Of a stretch of DNA of 64,000 nucleotides, positions 56,801 to 64,000 are shown in pieces (position 1 is the stretch's first letter; every line of letters starts with the position of its first letter). This DNA is from Rutidosis leptorrhynchoides (Eukaryota; Streptophyta; Magnoliopsida; Asterales; Asteraceae). A program made the translations under genes and the position numbers. Below the pieces are notes generated by a model, which did not search any database, had not been told where the DNA came from, and saw nothing but the letters and a program-made list of their open reading frames with translations. The stretch is taken from positions 632,762,001 through 632,826,000 of the forward strand of contig NC_092335.1 in NCBI RefSeq assembly GCF_046630445.1, read 5' to 3'.

Positions 56801-59337
56801 TCCCATCACCACTGTTGAAGATTCACTATGTAAATTCAGAATTTTGCCCAGGAATTGCTCTTGATACCAATTGATATGATCTTTCTTGAATTCAAATGAA
56901 TCGAAGAATGATCTAGTAAACAACTAGGAAGCTTCGCAAGAAGAATCGTCTTCGAAATTGATTACCAAGATTGAAATCACAATTAGAATGAAATTGAAAT
57001 TACAATCCAAAGATTATAGAGAATAGAGGGAGAATAGTTAGTGTTTTACACACATACAGAATCAATAGCTGACCTCTATTACATGATGATAAGCTATTTA
57101 TATCTCTAATAGCTAAACCCGTATAACTAAATTGATTATTTCTGTTATGTGCACGTGAGCTGCACACCCACTAACTAACTATCACATGAACTGCACGTGT
57201 AGCAATTGACTCATAACAGTTTGGCAGACATTGAGTTTGAAGTATAGATATAGTAAGTAAATTGTTGAAAAAATTAGGTTATCTAACCCAATAATGTTGA
57301 TTTTAGGTTAGATGTGTTATATTGCTCATGTGTTGGGTGTGGCTGGGTGGCTACATGTAGTATATCATCATCATCATCATTGTTAATGATGATGTTAATA
57401 AAACAACACAAGTTGGTCCTTTTTTTTTTTTTGGTTCCTAATTTCTTCATTTTATATACTCCGTATTAAAACTAAACTGAAGTATTTATTTATTTATTAT
57501 TATTATTATTTTTTTTTTTTTTTTTTTTCACATTCTTTGGTGTAAGTTGATTCATGGTGGTGATGCTACTAATAATGCTGCTGCTTCATCTCTGATTTTT
57601 CGTGCTCGACCACCACAAACTCGGATTGTTCCGATTGTTGACCACCGCGGACGGCTACGTGCTTCTTCATCTCCATCTCCGATGGATATAGTAAGTAAAT
57701 TCTATGTTATATGTTACAGTATGATGATTTAGTTAGTTAAAATATAAATAATAGTGTTAGTTGAAATGAAAAAATTGGGTTATCTATGTTGATGTTAATT
57801 TTTATATTGCTCATTTGTTGGTGTTGGGGTGGGCTGGGGCTGTGGCTGTGGCTGTGGCTGGGTGGGTGTTATGTAGTATATCATCATCATCATCATCATC
57901 ATCATTGTTAATGATAATGTTAATAAAACAACACAAGTTGGTCTTTTTTTTTTTTTTTTTGGTTCCTAATTTCTTCATTTTATATACTCTGTATTAAAAC
58001 TAAACTAAACTGAAGTATTTATTTTATTTATTTATTATTATTTTTTATTTTCACATTCTTTGGTGTAAGTTAGTTGATTCATGAGTTGTTAGAGCCTTTT
58101 GATTCCAACACTAATTACCTCATACATACATACATTATTATTATTATTATTGCCAACACTGACTAACATATATTGGTTTTTGTTCAAATGTGTTTTGCAT
58201 AAGATATCCGAGAAGACCGAGGCATCATCATCGACAGCAGCAAAAAGCAACAACAGTAACCCTCATCTTGAGTTTGAACTTCGCAAACACTGGCGTGTGG
58301 ACTGGGAGCCGTTGGATTTTGTTGGGTTATACGAGTCTGTAGAGGGCTTGTTGAGACAAAAATACGCACACGGAAACAACAACGAGTTTTCTTATTATGA
58401 TGATTGGTTAGAATTGATTCATTGTACGGATGAGTATAATGTTTCTAAGGAACTTTGCGTGGAGTTTTATTCGAGTTATAAATTTAAAGAAAATGTGGAA
58501 GGCATGAACGATGAGGAGTTCATGAGATTTGAATTGGGTGGCAGACCCCACCAGATGTCTTTGAAGGATTTTACGAGTTGCTTAGAAATCTACTCTAAAG
58601 AACGCTTAAGTGATGATTACATATGGTCGGGTGTTAAGATTTCTACTCATGCGTTGAAGAGGTTTGACCCAAATACTGTTTGGAAAAACTTTAGCTCCTC
58701 CAACTCTTGGTCCGACCCCGCCCTTGATAATGGTTGCGATTTTACTAACAATAGTGTGTTGTCTATAGACAAAGTTGAGTTCCGTTTGATCCACATGTTT
58801 TTGACACACACTATTTTCTATCGGACACAGGACAGGGACAAGGTTTACTTGTCTGACCTGTGGTACCTGGAACAAATACGGTCCAAAACTACTCATGTCA
58901 ACATTCCTTATTGTGTGGCCTACTATTTGTACCATTTTGCCACCGCCGATAAAAAAACAATGTGTGGGGGGCATTTTGTGACCTTAATAGCCCGTCACTT
59001 AGGGGTGGACATCCCCCTCAAACGTTATTATAATGCAAATGGGGGGATCAGCGATATGCCAATCCATTGGAGGGATTATCCCATCTTTCTTTATCCTGAT
59101 TATGTTAAATCAAATATTATACATTTTAGGGGTACCCAGTTGCAAATTTATAAAACAAAAGAAGAAATACGTGATTGTGCTTATAAAGGAACAGATGATT
59201 GTGCTTATGAAGAAACAGCGGAAAAAGAAAAAGAAGAAATACTCCGCCAGCACTCCTACCTCCGCAAGGGGTCGCAGCAGATGAGCCTGATGAGGGCTGA
59301 TGATTATGCCATCTATCTACCCACCTCCTCCTACTGA
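53802..59337 (+). CDS. Three-exon gene with PF20167-like plant-transposon-related domain (432 aa)
   Basis: Exons: 53802-53822 (MMNKMQK), 57547-57690 (LIHGGDATNNAAASS...), 58204-59337 (ISEKTEASSS... to stop). Both introns are GT-AG, phase 0. The main domain (about residues 90-350) has the motif order I associate with the 'putative plant transposon protein' family: RFELGGRPHQMSLKDFTSCL, RLIHMFLTHTIFYRTQDRDK, NIPYCVAYYLYHFA, GGHFVTLIARHLGVDI. Such proteins are common, often transposon-linked, and of unknown biochemical role. The tail is Glu/Lys-rich with a short repeat (DCAYKGTDDCAYEET). A CT-rich leader precedes exon 1. The first intron is 3.7 kb because it holds a short-LTR element. Exon 1 is tiny and the least certain part. 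Confidence 0.65.
54958..56226 (-). CDS. 422-aa ORF of unknown function in the short-LTR element
   Basis: The first 150 residues are acidic and Asn/Glu-rich (NHGNETQVVNFNEQHDVMD). The rest is basic, with KRMKFDLWKWPKRKKKKITN, RRWIVVSVSQYMSKSVKKML and a Trp-rich segment (QRSFWPRELSLEIVGEIAQ). No protease, RT or integrase motif. It is on the same strand as the gag-like ORF and occupies the place of pol. I do not recognise a family. Confidence 0.5.
   Translation of the reverse strand: MNLEYTLLLVVQLPSEGIDSEIATTGNKFNGYSDGEYQVLNHGNETQVVNFNEQHDVMDIHDSFEKNETQMFNKQEIEGVEVTDHDTKKYPSQELENHYKLIDGLETESSCKDNDEKSEIESNRVVEEVVKNMVVASDDLEDEYITSICMSPSLLVSDSIYDSRNDKLVNGAIQIQGRNQNYGEEAATTKQVRLLNVLPFLYSKKTEISYGSSTKAIYMVTDHVMPPARKIKLFALKKVHLPSLDPKRMKFDLWKWPKRKKKKITNLRSIFGSRRWIVVSVSQYMSKSVKKMLKIEGWQDVAVGSVNTPSDWSVKGENAKDEVILQYKNDKMNRTAVNPYIHFDQRSFWPRELSLEIVGEIAQKECYDEVFSGNQNIHIYRLEIKQSTKGTSEVPGLRYQCTRQMKFGCCLRLVVVFEGQFL
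56180..56923 (-). CDS. gag-like ORF of the short-LTR element
   Basis: A likely start is MGGTAARNHIRKD near 56805, since the open frame otherwise extends into the LTR. A helical N-terminus (SLQELCDSITNMTKELTTKL) precedes a capsid-like segment: TVDEYYDAFLSLYGKMGFDE, LISLFIWGLQPEIKKGVSIF, SLYDAYILAKVQEDT, as in plant Ty3/gypsy gag. No zinc knuckle is seen. Treated as a fossil element part. Confidence 0.7.
   Translation of the reverse strand: MFTRSFFDSFEFKKDHINWYQEQFLGKILNLHSESSTVVMGGTAARNHIRKDSEDFIKQSLQELCDSITNMTKELTTKLDVFANNQEFMISEVQSLIKERQDKIKNKESAHKVFDEMPRRKGFKQDDTVDEYYDAFLSLYGKMGFDEGYLISLFIWGLQPEIKKGVSIFKPKSLYDAYILAKVQEDTIDVMKRKYASTCLESEKLMADFKDWKKQENDSHSNLDDLTVAEQNSELGIHLVTGSTTTI
57236..58085 (+). 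repeat. Direct duplication of intron segments around exon 2
   Basis: About 57236-57557 and 57683-58083 are direct copies sharing GATATAGTAAGTAAATT, the (ATC)n run, GTTAATAAAACAACACAAGT, the T-run, GGTTCCTAATTTCTTCATTT and CACATTCTTTGGTGTAAGTT. Exon 2 lies between. The second copy holds expanded GGCTGT and ATC runs. The duplication doubles both acceptor-like (GGTGTAAG) and donor-like (GATATAGTAAGTAA) sites. Confidence 0.8.
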
Positions 59338-59732
59338 TGATAATATATGATATTTATTTCAGACTTGCATCAATTATCAATTATTATTATTATGTATGGA
59401 TCTTCTTTTATTTTATTTTTTTGCTTTTTCTTCCAGTACTTTGACATTTGACTCTTGGGTGTGGTGTGGTGTCACTGTCTTTTTCTTTTTTATTTATATC
59501 GTGTTTATCATGTTTGTTGTATTTTTTTTTTTTACATCTTCATGACTGTTTTTAACTTTTTGATCTTCATGGTCACTTCTGTGTTATCTGTTAATTAATT
59601 ACACAATCTGGTAATTTGGTGACTTCAAAACATAATACTACATTTTTTTTTGAAATTAAAAGACTTGTACCATAACCAAATTAAAATTCTACCAAAAAAA
59701 TAAATACAACTTATTATATACTAAAAGAATCC
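59338..59732. other. 3' flank of the PF20167-like gene
   Basis: T-rich sequence, likely the 3' UTR and downstream flank. No gene is seen. Confidence 0.5.
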
Positions 59733-60396
59733 GACCAAAATGAAGATCTTGATTTCTCGGTTAATATCTTAGTCATTGGTAAATGTGGGGCCGGGAAAAG
59801 TTCCACCATTAATTCAATTTTTGGTGAAGATAAGACTGTAATCAGTGCGTTTCAACCCGCAACTGATTCAGTTAATGGTGTGGTTAATGGTGTTAATCTT
59901 CGGGTTTTTGATACACCCGGCCTTCGTTCATCTGTAATGGAACAAAGTTTTAACATGAGTGTTTTATCATCAGCAAAGAAGTTTACTAAAAAAACCCGCC
60001 TGATATTGTTCTTTATGTTGATCGTTTAGATTCACAGACTCGGGATCATAATGATATTCCATTGTTGAAGACGATTACTGCTTCACTTGGTTCGATCTGC
60101 AGCTCAAATGGTCCCTTATGAAGTCTCTATTGGTCTTATTCTTATTGTGCGCCTTGTGAGCGCGTTTGCATCAATTTGGCGAAGTGCAATTGTTACTTTG
60201 ACCCACGGGTCGTCTGACCCACCCGCAAGTTCAAACGGGACGGGTTCCAGTTGAGTTATGAAACGTTTGTGACTCGACGGTCACATTTGGTTCAACAAGC
60301 AATTGTTCAAGCGAACTGTGATTTAAGAATGATGAGTCCAAGTTTAATGAACCAGTAGTAGGTTACGAGTTCTTTGATACGTCATTATCTAGATTT
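59733..60396 (+). pseudogene. TOC159-family GTPase domain fragment (TOC120/132/159-like)
   Basis: Reads DLDFSVNILVIGKCGAGKSS, TINSIFGEDKTVISAFQPAT, NLRVFDTPGLRSSVMEQSF, then after a frame change PPDIVLYVDRLDSQTRDHND and LLKTITASLGS. After about 75 unrelated bases come IWRSAIVTLTHGSS and, in another frame, LSYETFVTRRSHLVQQAIVQ...MMSPSLMN. This is the G domain of the chloroplast outer-envelope preprotein import receptors: G1 (GKCGAGKSS) and G3 (DTPG) are visible. The acidic N-terminal A domain and C-terminal M domain are absent. Several frameshifts and an internal insertion show it is dead. It has no intron in the region covered, so it could be processed, but no poly(A) tail is seen. Confidence 0.85.
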
Positions 60397-61460
60397 TAGT
60401 GTTCAAAATTAAGTGGAACGTGTGTATGCACCAATCTGAAAGTAGATAACATAAAGAAAGTTCTGTCATTAAATAATTTCATGTTTTATGTGGTGTATTT
60501 GACTAATGATTGTACACCTCTATTGAATTATATCTAGGTTGAATTACTATTATATTTAAGTGATGGTAATAAGTTATGATATGGAATATTAAGGATAATA
60601 TTTCTTGAAATGATTGTGTTCTTTAAGCCAAAGTGTATGTGAAGTAATCGTTGCAGTTTTTATAATACTGATTTTGGATTACTTACTGACTAATAAGTTC
60701 TCTTTCCTTATTGTAGGCTTCTAGTATGGGAAGAATGTTACCACAAAAAGTTACATTATCTTTCAAAACATGCATTCAGTTACATTTTTGCATCCGTTGA
60801 ATAATAACACCTCAAGTAGCAGGCGGGTAAGGCGAAAAGTTATTGATTTGCAGTTTATAATGAGTCTCATTGTGTAGTTGTTGATTGGGTCTCCTTGTTA
60901 AAGAGTAAGACTATTTCTAACCCTGACGAGGTAAATTGTGCACTTTTAAGTGAAAAAGTGGGTTTTTGACTGTGACTGTATTTGACCCCCGTTAACCCAA
61001 AATGTCATGTTTTTGTGTCATATATTTGGAGGGTGATGTGGTATAATCTGATTGGAAATTGGGTGGGAAAAATAAATAAATAACAAAAATATATTTAATA
61101 TTAATTGATAATTGGTTGGTTGTACCGTCAAGCTACCGTCAGTTTTTTGACTAAAGGATAAAAGCGTCAAAAAGTGACGCTGCAATATCATGGTTTCTTT
61201 CCGTCACTTGTTGCCACCTCAGCTTGGCATTGGCAGCTGACGCTGCGATAAAAGCAGCCTAAAATCACAGCTGTAATGAGGCCAAAGTACATGAGGCATA
61301 TAATTTGAGGTAACTGTAAAAGAGTTCAAATGCAAATATTATTGGATGTGGGTTGTAAAGGAGTACAAATGCAATTTAGCTTTGGAGTTCATGGCTGGTC
61401 AAAAGGAGATGCACTTTTCTTTTGGTTTTCTGTAACCCATTTTGATTTGTAAACTATGAG
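60397..61460. other. Gene-free stretch
   Basis: No supported gene. A GC-richer patch (61160-61280) contains the word TGACGCTGC twice in nearly direct arrangement and may be an old insertion. Nothing else stands out. Confidence 0.4.
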
Positions 61461-61470
61461 TTATTCACCC

Positions 61471-61566
61471 GGTACCAGGTGTCGCGCTCGGGGGGCTTGA
61501 TTACCCGAGGTTTTACCTTCTATGGGGGAGCCAATGTGCTCGTTGATAAGAGGGTTTCCTTGCTTA

Positions 61567-61603
<37 letters not shown>
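61471..61603 (+). mobile_element. Small retroposon ending in a 36-bp poly(A) tract
   Basis: A GC-richer block (CCAGGTGTCGCGCTCGGGG, TTGATTACCCGAGGTTTTAC, AAGAGGGTTTCCTTGC) ends in 36 A residues (61568-61603). This style is common for plant SINEs or truncated LINE tails, but no clear Pol III boxes or target duplication were found, so the class is open. Confidence 0.5.
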
Positions 61604-61605
<2 letters not shown>

Positions 61606-61689
61606 ATACTCGCTTTCAAAACAAATAAGAGAAATCTTTCATACATTAACAATATAATACTAATACTAAACTTTTACATAAAAATTATT

Positions 61690-61905
61690 ATTAAAATTCT
61701 TCGGGCCAGGTATACGAGTATGTGGGTCGGGTAAACGGGTTTGTATCCAAAACCATACCCGAACCCGGATTTTTTTTTTTTTTTTGCAACCATTCCCATA
61801 CCCGCTCCATGACCCGACGGACTCGGGTCAGACCAAGCCCAATTATGACGGGTTTCGGGTTTCCCCATTAGGTACACGTGATTTTGTCATCCCTAATTGT
61901 GGGAA
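61690..61905 (-). repeat. Degenerate non-autonomous repeat with CGGGT-rich body
   Basis: On the minus strand it starts TTAGGGATGACAAAATCACG and is rich in CGGGT words (ACCCGAAACCCG, GGGTTCGGGTATGG). It resembles small hAT-like repeats of plant genomes that begin TAGGGATG. The opposite end and target duplication are unclear. Confidence 0.35.
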
Positions 61906-62320
61906 TATTTATACGCCATAGCACTAGACCAAACCACCTTTTGTTGAGGACAAAATAATAGTAATAGATACAATTTGCATACACTATAGATTAAACAAAT
62001 CAGGGTATCTTACTAGTAAAACTAAAGTACTATATATGGGTCTCTACATAAAACATAAGTAAAAACCAAGAATTTATACACTCTTGCATAGAGAAAATAT
62101 TTAAGGCATAAAATATGGTTTTTGTACGCTGCAGAACCCAATATGATTCATATTCACATATTTCAGAATGCGTTAGAAGTTTGATTATCGGCTGAATTTT
62201 CACAACATGTCCACACGAGCCATTGGATTAGATCTCGTTAGTAAAGTTGCCTTTAGATGAAATGTTTATAAAATGTCACTATTTATTGGCTCCTGCACAA
62301 TGAAAAGTGGCTCGTTGATA
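61906..62320. other. Spacer, likely 3' flank of the RHD3-like gene
   Basis: AT-rich, no ORF. It directly follows (on the minus strand) the stop codon of the RHD3-like gene at 62321, so part may be its 3' UTR. Confidence 0.45.
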
Positions 62321-62717
62321 CTAAGAACCATGAGGATGTGGATTATTTGGCCTCCGTCCTTGGTCCGCGAGTCTTTTCATAAGGTTAAGAACGGTAGGAA
62401 CGATCTTGGTTGATAACGCAAGAATTCCTGGTAGCTGAAGACACGAAACAGAACAAAAGAAAAAAAATTAAATGATAGGTGTTGATATTAGGGACTCCCT
62501 ATCATGTAGAGGTGTAACGGGTTGGACAACTATTGAAACGAGTTAGCATCTCATTATATATGGAAGAAATCCCATTTGGGAAGTTTTATGATTTAAGAAG
62601 GGATTTTTTGTTGTTAAGGGTTATTAAATCAATTGTACATTACATAGCAGTTATCAATTATTTTTTAACTCGTAATCTTAATGACGATGTCGTTTGCAAA
62701 ATCCTTTATGAATACCA

Positions 62718-63162
62718 GTGTTGTAAAAGTCGGCCGATGCGTCGTTTTTTTGGGTTCTCCGTCCCGTTTTTTCTGAAAACCGACTCAAAAGACGGCCAAA
62801 GCTAAAAGTTCGGTCAAAGTCTGTCAAAACGGTCAAAGTTGGTCAAAACGGTCAAAATCAGTCAAATTTTCGTCAAGATGTGATATGTTTTAAAATTAGG
62901 GTTTGTTTTCATTTTTCGGGCCGCTCTTTTCTCTGTGTACTCGGTAACATTAATTGAGTTTGAAGTTTGATTGTATTTAAATTCAAGTTCTTATTTAAGA
63001 AATTTATGGTACAGAATCAACTATTTTATACATATATAAATATATATTTGATAAATTATTAATAAAGTCAACGTTGGTCAACCACCGACCAATGTGTCCC
63101 CGACGCGTCCCCGACTCGGCCGACGCGTCCTTTTTAGGTCTCGACCGAACAACCTTGATGAA
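62718..63162. mobile_element. Putative non-autonomous TIR element in the RHD3-like gene
   Basis: About 440 bp. The left end is GTTGTAAAAGTCGGCCGATG and the right end CGGCCGACGCGTCC...ACCGAACAACC, an imperfect inverted pair (GTTGT...ACAAC). The body holds repeated GGTCAAAACGGTCAAA words. No clear target duplication, no coding capacity. Confidence 0.4.
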
Positions 63163-63215
63163 TACACATAGGGATACTTCGATAATTATCATATTACTAT
63201 ATTTGCCCTGTTAGA

Positions 63216-63320
63216 GGGGAAAAAAAAAAAAAACATATCCCGAATAGACACATTTGGAGGTTGTGGGTTCAAGTTTCATTAGGAGACAATTAGTGTATGT
63301 GTATGATTGTACATATCATG
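63216..63320 (+). mobile_element. Possible tRNA-derived SINE fragment
   Basis: GGAGGTTGTGGGTTCAAGTTTCATTAGG resembles a tRNA T-arm with a degenerate B-box (GGTTCAAGTTT). An A-run lies upstream. Boundaries are not defined. It lies between RHD3-like exons. Confidence 0.3.
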
Positions 63321-64000
63321 TGAGGTAGGTTGTCAGATTGTTGTCATATATTATCAAAATCAAAATCAGATACAACGGGTTCCTGCAAATTAAATTAAAA
63401 CGTTAATCACGAGGTAATAAAAAACATGTATATACATAGACATATAAACTAAATCAGAAAGAACCTTAAAAGAGTCATGAATTCATTGAAACCCAATATA
63501 AACAAGGCAGCAATAGCCCATGGTGATGGTAACCTTCGCTTATTAGCTTCCTGAAAATCATAGCACGAAATGTATATCAACTAAAACCATATTTAACATA
63601 AAAAATGAACTTATCATGTGATTTTGTATAGTTATAGACCATAAAACTTAGTTCAAGTGCAGTATGACCCATGAATGTGTACTTATTTTCATCTATTCAC
63701 CTATTATGACCCCCCATGCATGTGTGTGTACTGTGATGCCAAAACTTCTAGTTACTTAAATACAATACTATTACTAATTAATAAATGCAATTATATTAAA
63801 GCCATATGTCTATTTATTTATTAACTATTAAAAATATATCACCAAAGATAATATTAAGAGTATTAAGAGGAACAATATAATGTAAACATGCCTGGGCAGA
63901 AATAGCTTGAGTAAAGGTATATTCTGTCTCCTTTTGAAACTGGGGGCACTGAATAGGCGAAATCAATGTATGTCTTTGTTGCTGGGACCTGGTTTAAAAG

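Larger units (their letters stand above)
54112..57218 (-). mobile_element. 3.1-kb short-LTR retrotransposon, non-autonomous, in intron 1
   Basis: LTRs of 347 bp at 54112-54458 and 56872-57218 (on the minus strand TGTTATGAGTC...CATATCA). The primer site TGGTATCAAGAGC is at 56857-56869 on the minus strand, and the target duplication is GTTTG (54107-54111 and 57219-57223). The LTRs differ at about three positions (about 1%), so insertion is recent. The inside encodes a gag-like region and a long protein of unknown type; protease, RT and integrase are absent. Structurally whole, dependent on other elements. Confidence 0.92.
62321..64000 (-). pseudogene. RHD3-like (Sey1/atlastin-type GTPase) gene, 3' end, degenerate
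   Basis: Minus-strand exons, 5' to 3': about 63985-63891 (LISPIQCPQFQKETEYTFTQAISAQ), 63550-63465 ([20 protein letters not shown] then FNEFMTLLR), a start at 63382 (NPLYLILILII), and 62434-62321 (LPGILALSTKIVPTVLNLMK to stop). This is the C-terminal part of ROOT HAIR DEFECTIVE 3, a dynamin-like GTPase that fuses ER tubules; the hydrophobic stretches form its membrane hairpin. The donor after SAQ is GC rather than GT. The segment after NPLYL (second membrane helix and the conserved QLDI region) is not found. A five-residue block after IQC is lacking, and the frame seems shifted near VPATKT at the window edge. It is probably a decaying copy; the rest lies right of the window. Confidence 0.75.

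Overview
The window is nuclear DNA of a flowering plant: very AT-rich, with Ty3/gypsy and Ty1/copia LTR retrotransposons, spliced genes with GT-AG introns, and fragments of plant-only host genes (TOC159-type GTPase, RHD3, probable SKIP35, ClpF exon). LTRs opening TGTAACGACCCGGAAATTTCC, with a TGGTATCAGAGC primer site, remind me of daisy-family (Asteraceae) genomes. That assignment is from memory, not measured.

Region 1 (1-31797) is a nested stack of long-LTR elements. A minus-strand Ty3/gypsy element (14476-31797, with its 2.9-kb 5' LTR at the right) received two insertions. An outer element, of which only the 3' end and one LTR lie in the window (1-14475), sits in its integrase. Element B (19170-29294, target duplication AATGC) sits in its LTR. 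The outer LTR was in turn split by element A (2670-13045, target duplication GGTTC). A and B are about 10 kb, have 3.0-3.6 kb LTRs, lack gag-pol, and each carries one small acidic ORF. Their paired LTRs are nearly identical, so they are young. The LTRs carry tRNA-like modules (A-box-like, B-box, T-run), and element A landed inside the B-box of one of them.

Region 2 (31798-40930) holds a copia reverse transcriptase/RNase H fragment with a probable 3' LTR, quiet intergenic sequence, a tandem array of about 320-bp units invaded by a 186-bp MITE (9-bp duplication AATATTTAA) and a LINE tail, and a decayed fragment resembling SKIP35.

Region 3 (40940-52832) is the most striking. It is an apparently intact 11.9-kb Mutator-like element (MULE) with TIRs of about 340 bp and a perfect 9-bp target duplication (ATTTAGATA). 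It carries two convergent spliced genes. The plus gene (13 exons, all phase-0 introns, 1,072 aa) joins DUF1985, an exon pair copied from the linker of a poly(A)-binding protein, and a C48 ULP1-type protease with all catalytic residues. The minus gene joins an exon matching the UVR motif of the chloroplast protein ClpF, a second DUF1985 domain, and a complete MuDR-type transposase with SWIM and zinc-knuckle motifs. The element therefore appears to be a protease-bearing (Kaonashi-type) MULE that has captured pieces of two host genes.

Region 4 (52842-64000) holds a three-exon gene with the plant-transposon-related PF20167-like domain, whose first intron contains a young 3.1-kb short-LTR element (target duplication GTTTG). 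It also holds a truncated TOC159-family GTPase pseudogene, small retroposons, and the 3' end of a degenerate RHD3 (Sey1/atlastin-like) gene leaving the window on the minus strand.
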